Shown here: positions 52,292 through 61,613 of the stretch, piece by piece
Position numbering within the stretch: position 1 is the first letter of the stretch
How the letters are laid out: the number at the start of each line of letters is the position of its first letter
From: Filobacillus milosensis
GTDB taxonomy: Bacteria; Bacillota; Bacilli; Bacillales; Alkalibacillaceae
Length of the DNA: 64,000 nucleotides
Direction of reading: 5' to 3'
Assembly: GCF_004402015.1 (NCBI RefSeq)
Contig: NZ_SOPW01000018.1
Location: 1-64,000, forward strand
The notes under the pieces: generated by a model
Told to the model about the DNA's origin: nothing
What the model saw: the letters and a program-made list of their open reading frames with translations, nothing else
Database searches by the model: none
Translations under genes and position numbers: made by a program

Positions 52292-54235
52292 ATGGGTAAC
52301 AAGAATCGTAAGTTTGTGGCAGTATCGGCTTCATCAGCATTAATGGCCTCGGCCCTGGCACCAGCAGCAGTGTCTGCCGATACAAACGGAGATACTTTTA
52401 CAGATTTAGATGAGAGCAATCCGTATTATGACCAGATTATGGCACTTGTAGAAGCTCAAGTTCTTAATGGGTATGAAGCAGATGATACGTTTCGCCCAGA
52501 AAGAAGTTTAACTCGTGCTGAGGCATCGGTAGCTGTAGCAAGCTTACTAGATGTCGATACAACAAAAGAATTTGATAATCCTTATAGTGATGTTGATTAT
52601 ACAGATTGGTATGCTGATTCTGTACTTGCTCTAACAGATGCGGGAGTCGTACAAGGTTCTAATGGACATTTTAATGCAGATTATGAATTAACTCGTGCAG
52701 AATTAGCAGTTATGGTTCATATGGCTTTTAAAGAACAGTTAGAATATGATTCAAGTGAAGATCTTCCATTTACAGATGTACCAGAAGGAATTTGGTATGA
52801 AGATTCTCTAAAAGCACTTTATCAAAATGGATTAATCGCAGGTGTTGGAAATAATATGTACGCACCTGATGCTGACTTCGAGCGTCAACACTTTGCGGCA
52901 CTACTAGCTCGTGCTGACTTTAACTTTGGTGGCAAGCTTAAAAAACCTGAGGGTTACGTAATTGTAGAAAAAGTTGAAGTTGTCGGTGAATCAACGATTA
53001 AGGTTTCTTATAGTGATGGTGAAATTGTAGAATACGAACTAGATACACCACTTGAAGAAGGCGTGAACGATATTCGTGTCGACTATAATGGTAAAGAGTT
53101 TGCATTCACAGTGGATTATGAATTAGAAGTGATGGCAGAAGGTGCGGTTGAAGCATTTGAAAACAGTTTACTAGAATCTGATTACGAGGATGCTCAAGAG
53201 TTAGTAAATATGCTTCCGGAAGGTTCTGATTTAAGATCAAATCTTCAAGACCGTTTAGATACAGTTTGGTCTGAAGTTAATAATATTGTTACTGATGTTC
53301 AAGATGCAACAACAGCATCTGAACTATATGAGGCACTTAACCAAGCGCCATTTGTTGAAGTAAAAGAGGCTAACGCTGAATTATATTTTGAAGCAATGGT
53401 TGAAGCAAATGTTGACTCAACTGACGGAATTCAAGAAGTTATTGATTCAGTAAACGAGGCACAAAAGGACTTTGCTGACAATGTACAGCCAGTGCTTGAC
53501 GCTGCGACTGATCAAGAATTATTAGATGCACTAGAAAATTATGAAAATGTCATGGAAGAAAACCTAGACCAATACGACTTTAGTGGTGATATTGAAACAT
53601 CTGCAGACATTCAGGCAGAAATTGATGAAACGAATGCAGAAGTTGCGTTAGAAGAATTTACAGTTGATGTAGATACAACTCAAGAAGAAATCGATGAGCT
53701 TACTTGGTTTGTTGAGCAAGTAACTGGTGTCGATGAAAATGGCGATATTATTGAGGATAATCTAAATGAAGCACAGCAAACAGTTTTAGACTCTTATAAT
53801 ATGATTATAGATGATTATGCTAAACAAATAGTCTCTGAAGTTAACAATGCAAACACAGTTGAAGAACTATATGCTGCACTTGAAGGGTTAAATGTTGAGG
53901 CTTATAACAATTTAACAGTTGACCAACAATTAGATGTGTCGCAACGTTTTATGGTAACTAATGACGGTACTGAATTCTCAACTACTGGCGAAGTAAAGGA
54001 CGCAGTAATGTATGAAATTAATGGTGACGCAAACTACCCTTCTTATCAGTCACTATTAGATGATGTTAACAATGCGACAACGGTTGATGAAGCAGATGTT
54101 GCACTTGAAGCGCTAGGAATAGAAGAATACGATAACTTAGATTCAACGGGGCAACTTAACGCAGCAGAAAATGTTATTAATAATCGTGATAACGACGGTT
54201 ACCAGTCATTCACTGAGATTATCAATAACTTCTAA
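52292..54235 (+). CDS. S-layer-like protein with three N-terminal SLH domains
   Basis: A 647-residue secreted, strongly acidic protein. The signal peptide 'FVAVSASSALMASALAPAAV' is cleaved near 'SADTNGD'. Three SLH domains span about residues 33-215 ('TFTDLDESNPYYDQIMALVE', 'DVDYTDWYADSVLALTDAGV', 'FTDVPEGIWYEDSLKALYQN'). A short Ig-like segment ('VGESTIKVSYSDGEIVEYEL') follows, then a long Asp/Glu-rich helical part with loose repeats ('LYEALNQ', 'LLDALEN', 'LYAALEG'). A strong AAGGAGG site and a hairpin leader fit a highly expressed surface protein. It would bind the pyruvylated wall polymer. Acidity suggests halophily. Confidence 0.88.
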   Translation: MGNKNRKFVAVSASSALMASALAPAAVSADTNGDTFTDLDESNPYYDQIMALVEAQVLNGYEADDTFRPERSLTRAEASVAVASLLDVDTTKEFDNPYSDVDYTDWYADSVLALTDAGVVQGSNGHFNADYELTRAELAVMVHMAFKEQLEYDSSEDLPFTDVPEGIWYEDSLKALYQNGLIAGVGNNMYAPDADFERQHFAALLARADFNFGGKLKKPEGYVIVEKVEVVGESTIKVSYSDGEIVEYELDTPLEEGVNDIRVDYNGKEFAFTVDYELEVMAEGAVEAFENSLLESDYEDAQELVNMLPEGSDLRSNLQDRLDTVWSEVNNIVTDVQDATTASELYEALNQAPFVEVKEANAELYFEAMVEANVDSTDGIQEVIDSVNEAQKDFADNVQPVLDAATDQELLDALENYENVMEENLDQYDFSGDIETSADIQAEIDETNAEVALEEFTVDVDTTQEEIDELTWFVEQVTGVDENGDIIEDNLNEAQQTVLDSYNMIIDDYAKQIVSEVNNANTVEELYAALEGLNVEAYNNLTVDQQLDVSQRFMVTNDGTEFSTTGEVKDAVMYEINGDANYPSYQSLLDDVNNATTVDEADVALEALGIEEYDNLDSTGQLNAAENVINNRDNDGYQSFTEIINNF

Positions 54236-54297
54236 GAAACCTAACAAGACGGGAGTCAACCGCGAGTTGGCTTCCTACATAATTAAGAGGTGATCAT

Positions 54298-54966
54298 ATG
54301 TTTACAAACTTAGAAGGCACTTTAGCAAAAAACACAGACTATCAATTATCCCTTCAAACATCTTCAAGTGTAAATCAAGGTGCAGAAGAAGCTTTTAATA
54401 ATATTTGCGAGATTCTGGATTGCGAACCAATGACTGATGAGATTGTGCAAGAAGTTAGGAAGTTATCTCAATATCTTGTCGGAGATCATAAGAAATTTGC
54501 AGTTATCAGACGTAAACTAGCGAAGGTGAGGGCCACTATGAAGTATGAAACTTCTATTGCTGTAGTTCAAGATTATTTAATTGAAAATAAGTTGATTGAA
54601 TTTATTAACCTTGGTCTTCTAGGTAGAGAATGGGTGGTGAACAGATTGCCACGTCATCAAAGCGGGTTGTTAATCATTCAAGCAAAAGCAGAGATTTCGC
54701 GATTAAATGACCTGTTAGATCAAGCTAACCAATTAGAAGATTCATGTTTAATCGAGCTCATTTTATTCGACCTTGGTTTGACTGATTATAGCACTGAAGT
54801 TATTGATATGTGGGTAAAATTACGAGGTGAACCAGTAGAAACACTAGGTGACCTCGATCGCCAATTGAAAGATTCATATAAAATTTTAGTAGAAAGACAA
54901 AATATCAAAACGATGATCACTGAACAAGTCGCTGAATCAAAGAAAATCTTACAACCAGTCCAGTAG
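54298..54966 (+). CDS. Hypothetical helical protein downstream of the S-layer-like gene
   Basis: A 222-residue soluble protein rich in predicted helices with no recognised domain; it begins 'MFTNLEGTLAKNTDYQLSLQ' and contains 'EVRKLSQYLVGDHKKFAVIR' and 'AKAEISRLNDLLDQANQLED'. There is no signal peptide. AGAGGTG precedes ATG 54298, and the 62-bp gap to the S-layer-like gene holds only a weak hairpin, so co-transcription is likely. A cytoplasmic role linked to the surface protein is conceivable but unproven. Confidence 0.7.
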   Translation: MFTNLEGTLAKNTDYQLSLQTSSSVNQGAEEAFNNICEILDCEPMTDEIVQEVRKLSQYLVGDHKKFAVIRRKLAKVRATMKYETSIAVVQDYLIENKLIEFINLGLLGREWVVNRLPRHQSGLLIIQAKAEISRLNDLLDQANQLEDSCLIELILFDLGLTDYSTEVIDMWVKLRGEPVETLGDLDRQLKDSYKILVERQNIKTMITEQVAESKKILQPVQ

Positions 54967-54987
54967 GGAAACCTGCTGGATTTTTTA
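54959..54987 (+). terminator. Intrinsic terminator overlapping the stop of the hypothetical gene
   Basis: A TCCAGTAGG / CCTGCTGGA stem with a GAAA-type loop is followed by TTTTTTA. The 21-bp array starts about 55 bases later. Confidence 0.85.
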
Positions 54988-55043
54988 TTTAAATCAATCT
55001 TTAAGTTCATTAGTTGTGAATATTTTATTGAGTTAGTGAAAAA

Positions 55044-55363
55044 AATTTTATTAAACGACTAATCAACTTCCATAAAACGAGAATGAACTCCATTAAAATA
55101 AAAAAGAACTCTATTAATCAGAGATAAAGCTCCATTAATCAAACACAATACTCGATTAAAAGTTTCCAAAACTTTATTAATAGTAAAAATGAAAAGTTCC
55201 CACATGGTGGGAACTTACAAATCTAAGTTTTATTAAGAAATGGGATGACTTCATTAATAATTGGGGTAACTTCAATAATAATAAAATTCACTTCATTAAA
55301 CGCCCGCTAAACTCAATTAATCCTGTCGGCAACTCTATTAAACGCAAAAATAACTAAAATAAT
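55044..55363. repeat. Second array of 21-bp-spaced AACTCYATTAAT elements, split by a hairpin
   Basis: Units start at 55044, 55065, 55086, 55107, 55128, 55149 and 55170, all 21 bp apart. A hairpin block AGTTCCCAC-ATG-GTGGGAACT (55195-55215) interrupts the array. Units then resume at about 55226, 55247, 55268, 55289, 55310, 55331 and 55352, again 21 bp apart. The consensus is the same as at 45052-45443. The hairpin with T-rich sequence on the minus strand looks like a terminator. The gap 54967-55534 holds no gene. Confidence 0.85.
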
Positions 55364-55534
55364 AAAGGAATTTTATGGTAAATTTATAGAAAATATTACC
55401 CCTAATTTTTTCTCTTCACAGGGTAGCAGGTGAGTTTTATTACATCTATAATTGGAAGTAATAAAAGAGTGTTACATATTTTGCAACTAGATTTTGAGAT
55501 TATTAATTAAAATATAGCGTTGGGGGAAAGAAAT

Positions 55535-57259
55535 ATGGATTGGAAAAGTCATTATCAAAGATGGAAAGATTTTGTTGAATTAGATGGTCAAGTCAGCAAG
55601 CAATTGATTGCGATGCGTGAGAATGATTTAACAGAAGCGTTTCATGGTTATTTGACGTTTGGAACAGGTGGGATGCGTGGCATTCTTGGTCCTGGTACAA
55701 ATCGAATGAACATATACACGGTTCGTAAAGCGGCAAAAGGGCTGGCATTATACTTAGAGTCGCAGGGTGAGGGGTTCAAGTATCGTGGGGTTGCGGTCGC
55801 TTATGACTCGCGATATATGTCTAAAGAGTTTGCGGTTGAAACGGCTCGAGTGCTTGGAGTTCATGGAATTCCAACATACATATTCAGTTCACTTCGTCCA
55901 ACGCCTGAATTATCGTTTGCGGTACGCCACCTTGGTACAGCTGCGGGTGTGATGATTACAGCGAGCCACAATCCGCCTGAGTATAACGGTTATAAGGTTT
56001 ACAATGAAGTGGGCGGCCAGCTGCCTCCTGTACAAGCTGATCAAGTGATTCAACAAGTCAATTCAGTCGAGGATGAGTTAACGATTAATGTGATGGATCA
56101 GCGTGACCTTGAGGATCGAGAGTTACTTAAGTGGATTGACACAAAGGTGGACGAAGCTTATTTAGAAAACCTTGAAGATGTTGTGGTCGATCGCAAAGTG
56201 ATTGAAGAACAGACTAATGATTTTACTATTGTTTTCACGCCATTACATGGGACTGCTAATCAATTGGTGAAGGCAGGCTTGAGTAGAGCTGGTTTTCATC
56301 ATATTCATATTGTGCAAGAACAGGCTGAGGCGGATCCAGAGTTTCCTACGGTAGCTTCGCCAAACCCTGAGGAGCATCAAGCGTTTGAGCTTGCGATTGA
56401 GCAGGGTGAGAAAATCGAAGCGGATATCTTAGTCGGAACAGATCCAGATGCGGATCGTTTAGGAGTCGCTGCGATCAACGCAGAGGGCAAGTATCAAGTT
56501 TTATCGGGCAATCAGTTAGGTGCCCTCATGTTAGATTATTTACTATCGCATCAAGAAAATCTTCCTGAAAACGCTGTGATGCTTAAGACGATTGTGACTT
56601 CTGAACTGGGTAAAGCAGTCGCAGAGCATTATGATGTTGAGACTATGAATGTTTTGACTGGATTTAAGTTTATTGGAGAAAAAATTGAAGAATTTCACCA
56701 AAATGGTTCGCATGAGTTTATATTTGGTTATGAAGAAAGCTATGGTTATTTAATTAAAGACTTTGCGCGGGATAAAGATGCGGTTCAGGCGACCGTGCTG
56801 GCTGCTGAGATGGCAGCGTACTTTAAAGCGAGTGGCAAAACTCTATTTGATGCACTTGAGGATTTATATGAACACCATGGATATTATTTAGAAGATCTGC
56901 ATTCAATGAAGCTTGAAGGCTTAGAAGGTGCGAAACAGATTGATGAAATCATGGAGAGTTTCAGACAACAGCCATTACAAGCTGTTCGTGATCTTTCAGT
57001 ATTAGCAGTTGAGGATTATAAAAATGGAACTCGTACGGAACTTGATTCAGAAAAACAAGTATCGATCCATTTACCAAAAGCTAATGTCGTGAAGTATATT
57101 TTAAGTGAGGACTGCTGGTGTTGCTTACGTCCATCTGGCACCGAACCGAAAATTAAATTCTACTTCGGCGTGAAAGGTGCAACACGACAAGAAGCAGAAG
57201 CGCGACTCGAACAATTGAAAAACGCTGTACTTGAGAGAGTTACAGTATTAAAAAAATGA
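55535..57259 (+). CDS. pgcA: Phosphoglucomutase/phosphomannomutase PgcA-type
   Basis: A 574-residue alpha-D-phosphohexomutase with all four signature loops: 'MITASHNPPEYNGYKVYN' (phosphoserine), 'LVGTDPDADRLGVAAI' (Mg2+), 'FGYEESYGYLIKDFARDKD' (sugar specificity) and 'CLRPSGTEPKIKFYFGVKG' (phosphate). It interconverts glucose-6-phosphate and glucose-1-phosphate, supplying RmlA and GalU and so linking to the EPS island. ATG 55535 follows GGGGGAAAG; a TTG at 55520 lies upstream of that site. Length matches Bacillus PgcA. Confidence 0.95.
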   Translation: MDWKSHYQRWKDFVELDGQVSKQLIAMRENDLTEAFHGYLTFGTGGMRGILGPGTNRMNIYTVRKAAKGLALYLESQGEGFKYRGVAVAYDSRYMSKEFAVETARVLGVHGIPTYIFSSLRPTPELSFAVRHLGTAAGVMITASHNPPEYNGYKVYNEVGGQLPPVQADQVIQQVNSVEDELTINVMDQRDLEDRELLKWIDTKVDEAYLENLEDVVVDRKVIEEQTNDFTIVFTPLHGTANQLVKAGLSRAGFHHIHIVQEQAEADPEFPTVASPNPEEHQAFELAIEQGEKIEADILVGTDPDADRLGVAAINAEGKYQVLSGNQLGALMLDYLLSHQENLPENAVMLKTIVTSELGKAVAEHYDVETMNVLTGFKFIGEKIEEFHQNGSHEFIFGYEESYGYLIKDFARDKDAVQATVLAAEMAAYFKASGKTLFDALEDLYEHHGYYLEDLHSMKLEGLEGAKQIDEIMESFRQQPLQAVRDLSVLAVEDYKNGTRTELDSEKQVSIHLPKANVVKYILSEDCWCCLRPSGTEPKIKFYFGVKGATRQEAEARLEQLKNAVLERVTVLKK

Positions 57260-57286
57260 GCAGTTGCCAGGTGGCAGCTGCTCTTT
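57258..57286 (+). terminator. Intrinsic terminator after pgcA
   Basis: An 11-bp stem GAGCAGTTGCC / GGCAGCTGCTC (one G-T pair) is followed by TTTAA. It overlaps the end of the opposing Spo0E-like gene and may serve both strands. Confidence 0.8.
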
Positions 57287-57446
57287 AACGTTTTTTATGC
57301 TTAATTTCATTGAGTAGTTCGTCCAAAGTTTGGCTTAGCTCAACGACATTTTTATCTGTTAAATTATTTTCTTTATACATTTCATATAGTTCTTGTCGTG
57401 TGGTTTCAATCTTTTGCTGTAAAGTTATATAATCACTCTTATGCAT
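57285..57446 (-). CDS. Spo0E-like aspartyl-phosphate phosphatase
   Basis: A 53-residue helical-hairpin protein: 'DYITLQQKIETTRQELYEMY' then the family signature 'VELSQTLDELLNEI' (S-Q-x-L-D). Spo0E-type phosphatases dephosphorylate Spo0A and delay sporulation, so the host is probably a spore former. ATG 57446 follows GAGGTGG at good spacing; the longer frame to 57482 is unlikely. Convergent with pgcA. Confidence 0.88.
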   Translation of the reverse strand: MHKSDYITLQQKIETTRQELYEMYKENNLTDKNVVELSQTLDELLNEIKHKKR

Positions 57447-57617
57447 GACTATGCCACCTCGTTTATGGGTCATATAGTACAAGATTATTTACCCATTTCT
57501 ATCACAGCTTAAACCTATTTATAAAGAACAATTTCAAAAAAGCTGTTATGCGTTAAAGCATAAATAAAAACCGTTTTTTATTTTATAACAAAACACGAGG
57601 TATAACAAGCTATTTTT

Positions 57618-58874
57618 CTAATTTTTAGAAACTTTATAGTTATTTTTACCATTTGATTTAGCCTCATATAGGGCTAAATCAGCCCGTTTCATAAAATCTT
57701 TGATATTTTCTCCCGTCTGGTAAAAAGCAATTCCTATACTCGAAGTAGTCCGAATGGTATAGTCTATAATGTTCCAACCATCCTGTAAACTAGCGATAAT
57801 CCGGTCTGCGATTCTATACACTTGATCAGCATTATCGAGGTCTGATAGTAATAAAACAAATTCATCTCCTCCGATTCGTGCCAAGGTATCAGATTTTCTA
57901 ATACATTGTTTAACTCGATTGCTGAATGTTTTTAACAGCTCGTCCCCAACATCATGACCATAATCATCATTAACTTTTTTGAAACCATCTAAATCCAAAA
58001 TCATAATGGCAATATCTCGATGTTCTTCTCGAGCTTCTTTTAACGACTCGCTTAAATTCTTTGTGAATAATCGTCGGTTAGGTAACTTGGTGAGTGGGTC
58101 GTGGGTGGCTAAAAATTTAAGGCGCTCATTGCTTCGCTTTCGATCTGTAATGTTGTGTCCAACCATCATGAAGTGTTCAAAGTTTCCTTGTTGATCAAAA
58201 ACAGGTGTACCTTTAACTTCAATCCAAATATCGTCTCCATTTTCATGCTGGACTTTTGCTTCAAAAGTAATTGTTTTTAATTCCTGTGTCATTGTACGAA
58301 ACGCAGAACGAAAGTCTTTATTCGGATGATAGTTGATGTTTTTGCCTGAGAATTCATCTGGATTTCGGCCTAAGATTTTTTTGTGTGATGGTGAGGCATA
58401 AACGACATCGCCATCTAAATTCACGATTTGAATTAAATCCTCAGAGTTATCAGCTAATAAACGGTATAGCCTTTCGTTTTCTCTTAACGAATGAATGAGT
58501 TGTTTATGGCTGGTCATGTCTCTGATTGTAATGGTGTAGCCTATTTTTTCTTTCGATTGGTTTAAAATGGGTGTGAAAATCATTCGCGCATAATAAGTAA
58601 TCCCGTTTTGGCCTTTGATATAATCATCGACCGTGTGTATGGATAAATCTAAAAAAGAACGACTTTCTACATATTTATATAGGGTTGAAATTTTGCCGAT
58701 TGTTTTCTCAGGGTTAACTCCAAAAATAATGCAACAGGCAGGGTTGAGGTCGAAAACATGCCCTTCCAAATCAATAATTTCAATCGCATCTGTCGAATGA
58801 TGAAAAAGCGAGCTATATAATAAGTTAACCTCATGCAGTTCATTAGACTTATCATGCTTAGAAAATGTGCTCAT
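57618..58874 (-). CDS. Diguanylate cyclase with two PAS domains (PAS-PAS-GGDEF)
   Basis: A 418-residue cytoplasmic protein. PAS1 spans about residues 15-130 ('STDAIEIIDLEGHVFDLNPA') and PAS2 about 135-250 ('NSEDLIQIVNLDGDVVYASP'). The GGDEF domain from ~255 reads 'FLATHDPLTKLPNRRLFTKN', 'DLDGFKKVNDDYGHDVGDEL' and 'LARIGGDEFVLLLSDLDNAD'. The GGDEF motif is intact, and an RKSD (RxxD) inhibitory site lies just before it, so it likely makes c-di-GMP with product feedback. No EAL domain. Two c-di-GMP-I riboswitches in the same window are natural readers of its product. PAS ligands are unknown. Confidence 0.94.
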   Translation of the reverse strand: MSTFSKHDKSNELHEVNLLYSSLFHHSTDAIEIIDLEGHVFDLNPACCIIFGVNPEKTIGKISTLYKYVESRSFLDLSIHTVDDYIKGQNGITYYARMIFTPILNQSKEKIGYTITIRDMTSHKQLIHSLRENERLYRLLADNSEDLIQIVNLDGDVVYASPSHKKILGRNPDEFSGKNINYHPNKDFRSAFRTMTQELKTITFEAKVQHENGDDIWIEVKGTPVFDQQGNFEHFMMVGHNITDRKRSNERLKFLATHDPLTKLPNRRLFTKNLSESLKEAREEHRDIAIMILDLDGFKKVNDDYGHDVGDELLKTFSNRVKQCIRKSDTLARIGGDEFVLLLSDLDNADQVYRIADRIIASLQDGWNIIDYTIRTTSSIGIAFYQTGENIKDFMKRADLALYEAKSNGKNNYKVSKN

Positions 58875-59068
58875 ATTATAGCCCCTCTTTCTTAGTGAAG
58901 TTGTGAGAATTGAGTATAAATTACTATACCCCGGATGATATGAGGGGTAAACCTGTTTAGATAATCAAATAAAACGGGTGTCCAGAGGGGTTCTGGCAGC
59001 CGTTTTTACATGATTGATTGAAAAGCTTGGAAACTAATCTCATAAACTTGGAAAGTAATTTTAGGACA

Positions 59069-60460
59069 TTACTTTTTAACCCAATACTCACCCATCCACG
59101 TTTTGATTAAATACCAGTCTTCCCATTTAGCAACGGCGTTTACCGTTTGAGGCGAAAGGTAGCTCGTGGCTTTGCTGTATTCAGTAGGGATGGTATGCAA
59201 GGCTGCTTTATATTCAAGTGTGATACGTTCATTCACTTCTTTTTTTGGTGATGCTTTGGCTAAGCTATCTTGAATCCACAGTCCACCGGCCCAAGTATTG
59301 ATTTGTAACCAATTTCCTTTTTTCGCCGTCACGGAAACTGCTTGTGGAGATAAAGCAGAGCCTGTAGCGCGTCCCATCGGGTGTTTATATAACTGAGTTT
59401 GATCAATTAAATAAACTTTTTCATCAACCGCGTGAGTTGGCTGTCGATTGAGCCACATTTTGTAGCTTTCTTGAGCTGAATAAAGTGGTACTGCATTGTT
59501 CCGTTTCCAAATCGAAGGGAAGTTTTCAACCGGTACATGTCGTCTGTAAAGGTGCGGGTTCAACTCCACAGTAAAAGCTGGTCGCTTATATTCTTGGATA
59601 AACCAATCGGTATATGTGCCCCCACCTGGTTCGTCAGTAGGTGGGATAATGCGGTAGCCTGTGTAATTACTAATGGTTTCAGCTAACCTTTTATCGCGGT
59701 CGTATTGATTGGAATCATAATGATGGTGCCAATATAGAACCTGTCCTGTTGTATGATAAGCGAATGCCATCTCTGGATCAATTTCATATGTAAAATCTCG
59801 AATAAGCTGGGCTTCAATCGCAGAGAATGGTTCTTCACCTTTATGATTGGACCATCGAGGCTCAGAGTAATCACCTGTGATATTTGGCCAATCAGCAGGA
59901 TAATTCCGATTTAAATCGATTCCACTTGCGTTGGCTTTCCAACGGGTAAAGTCATAACTTCCATTGTTCATTTGAAGGACTTGATTATGTATGTCTTTAG
60001 GGAGTGCATTGAGTCCCTTTTGTTGTAGGGTGACGCCGTCTGGGTTAACCATTGGCACAAACCAGATTGCCACTTCATTTAATAGATTTCTAACGTTATA
60101 GTTTTTAAAAGATTGATTGCGATAGTAAGCAGATGCGTATTGCTGAATCATTTTCATGTTGAGGGTCGTTGTGATCCACTCACGGGCGTGGTGAGAGCCG
60201 TTGATAAATACGGTCGCATCACCATTTCCCAGTTTAACTGCCCACAAATCTCTACCGTACTTTGTTTGTCCAATAGAATGATAGTCGATGATTTCTGGGT
60301 AGGTTTGAGATAGTTGATGAATGTCAGATGTCATCTTCTCATAAGTGTATGTTTGAATAGGGTTGTCAATATACAACCCAGTGCCGCCTGAAGCGGATGC
60401 TGACTGATTTGGTAAAAGAATAACTGCTGTTAATAGAACGAGGCGTAGAAGTTTGTTTAT
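59069..60460 (-). CDS. Secreted M14 zinc carboxypeptidase with SH3-like repeats
   Basis: A ~463-residue secreted metallocarboxypeptidase. M14 motifs are 'GSHHAREWITTTLNMKMI' (zinc His and Glu), 'NPDGV', 'ASGIDLNRNYPADWPNI' (substrate Arg region), 'AYHTTGQVLYWHH' (zinc His) and 'FTVELNPHLYR' (catalytic Glu). Two SH3-like wall-binding repeats end the protein ('VSVTAKKGNWLQINTWAGGL', 'VNAVAKWEDWYLIKTWMGEY'). It resembles gamma-D-glutamyl-meso-diaminopimelate peptidases. The only canonical start (TTG 60376) lies past the signal peptide. In frame upstream, an ATA at 60460, eight bases after AAGGAGG, opens 'NKLLRLVLLTAVILLP' ending in a signal cleavage site. ATG has probably become ATA. Confidence 0.87.
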   Translation of the reverse strand: MNKLLRLVLLTAVILLPNQSASASGGTGLYIDNPIQTYTYEKMTSDIHQLSQTYPEIIDYHSIGQTKYGRDLWAVKLGNGDATVFINGSHHAREWITTTLNMKMIQQYASAYYRNQSFKNYNVRNLLNEVAIWFVPMVNPDGVTLQQKGLNALPKDIHNQVLQMNNGSYDFTRWKANASGIDLNRNYPADWPNITGDYSEPRWSNHKGEEPFSAIEAQLIRDFTYEIDPEMAFAYHTTGQVLYWHHHYDSNQYDRDKRLAETISNYTGYRIIPPTDEPGGGTYTDWFIQEYKRPAFTVELNPHLYRRHVPVENFPSIWKRNNAVPLYSAQESYKMWLNRQPTHAVDEKVYLIDQTQLYKHPMGRATGSALSPQAVSVTAKKGNWLQINTWAGGLWIQDSLAKASPKKEVNERITLEYKAALHTIPTEYSKATSYLSPQTVNAVAKWEDWYLIKTWMGEYWVKK

Positions 60461-60590
60461 TGTTATTCCCTCCTTTTAAGTGTTAAATTCTATTCTATAA
60501 TTTTCATTCCTCTTTTGTTAGGGTATAAAGTCATAGACTAGTAGGAGTTTTATTGCGATTATAGAAAACTATTATATAGAGGTGATTTTT

Positions 60591-61589
60591 ATGACAATAA
60601 AATTTGGAATATTAAGTACGGCTAATATCGCGAGGAAGGCGCTAATTCCAGCAATGCTAAGGTCTGATCAAGCTGAGGTCGTGGCTATAGCTAGTAGTAG
60701 TGGTAAGGCAAATGAAGTAGCTAAGGAATTTTCGATATCAAAAGCTTATGAAAACTATGAAGCGTTGCTAGAGGACCCTGAGGTTGAAGCGGTCTACATT
60801 CCATTACCAAACCATTTACATAAAGAGTGGGTGTTTAAGTCTGCTGCAGCTGGCAAGCATATTTTATGTGAAAAGCCTGCCGGGATGAATGCGGCGGAAA
60901 TGGAAGAGATGCAGGAAGTTTGTGAAAAGCATGGTGTGAAGTTCATGGAAGCCTTTATGTATCAGTTCCATCAGCAGCATGAACGTGTGAAAGAGGTCAT
61001 AGCGTCTGGCGAAATCGGAGACGTACAACTGATGAAGGCGAGCTTTTCATTTCCGTTAATGCAACATCAACCTGACGGAAATATTCGTGTCGATGCGAGT
61101 AAAGGTGGAGGTAGTATCTATGATGTCGGATGTTATTGCCTGCATACTTTCCAAAATGTCTTGGCTGACCAAGTGGATGAGGTGTTAATCCAGGGTGAGG
61201 TTGATGATAAATATGGTGTTGAAACTTCTGCTGAAGGTTTTGTAAAAATGAAAAACGGTGTTAAAGCCATGTTTGATTGCGGTTTTCATACTTACATGAG
61301 ACATGAATACGAAGTCGTGGGTACGAAAGGGTCGATTAAAGTTCCTAAAGCCTATCGTCCAGATGCCTTTGGGCACGAAGGGTTAGTGATAGTTGATCAG
61401 GGAAGCGAAACTCGCACTGAGCGTCATTATAGTGATCAATATCAAGAGGAAGTCAAGCACTTTGTGGATGTCATTAAAAACGATTTGACACCTAAAAACA
61501 GTTACGAGGTATCTATACAAAACATGCGTGTGATTGATGCGTGTTATGAGTCTTTAAAACAGAACAAAGCTGTAAAAGTAAACCCATGA
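60591..61589 (+). CDS. Gfo/Idh/MocA-family oxidoreductase
   Basis: A 332-residue NAD(P)-dependent sugar or inositol dehydrogenase-like protein. The Rossmann N-terminus is 'KFGILSTANIARKALIPAML', the conserved 'ILCEKPAGMN' (EKP motif) lies near residues 90-99, and 'KGGGSIYDVGCYCLHTFQNV' carries the catalytic-site pattern. ATG 60591 follows GAGGTG; an in-frame ATG at 60582 overlaps that site. It is a single rightward gene with its own terminator. The exact substrate is unknown. Confidence 0.92.
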   Translation: MTIKFGILSTANIARKALIPAMLRSDQAEVVAIASSSGKANEVAKEFSISKAYENYEALLEDPEVEAVYIPLPNHLHKEWVFKSAAAGKHILCEKPAGMNAAEMEEMQEVCEKHGVKFMEAFMYQFHQQHERVKEVIASGEIGDVQLMKASFSFPLMQHQPDGNIRVDASKGGGSIYDVGCYCLHTFQNVLADQVDEVLIQGEVDDKYGVETSAEGFVKMKNGVKAMFDCGFHTYMRHEYEVVGTKGSIKVPKAYRPDAFGHEGLVIVDQGSETRTERHYSDQYQEEVKHFVDVIKNDLTPKNSYEVSIQNMRVIDACYESLKQNKAVKVNP

Positions 61590-61610
61590 GTTTAGAAACT
61601 CATGGATTTT
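61584..61610 (+). terminator. Terminator after the oxidoreductase gene
   Basis: A perfect CCATGAGTTT / AAACTCATGG stem with a 2-base centre, overlapping the stop codon, is followed by ATTTT. Confidence 0.75.
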
Positions 61611-61613
61611 GTG

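Noticed and set aside
55044-55363. Iteron-type replication origin
   Set aside because: The 21-bp spacing resembles iterons, but the core is degenerate, arrays occur at several loci after terminators, and there is no rep gene or DnaA box cluster.
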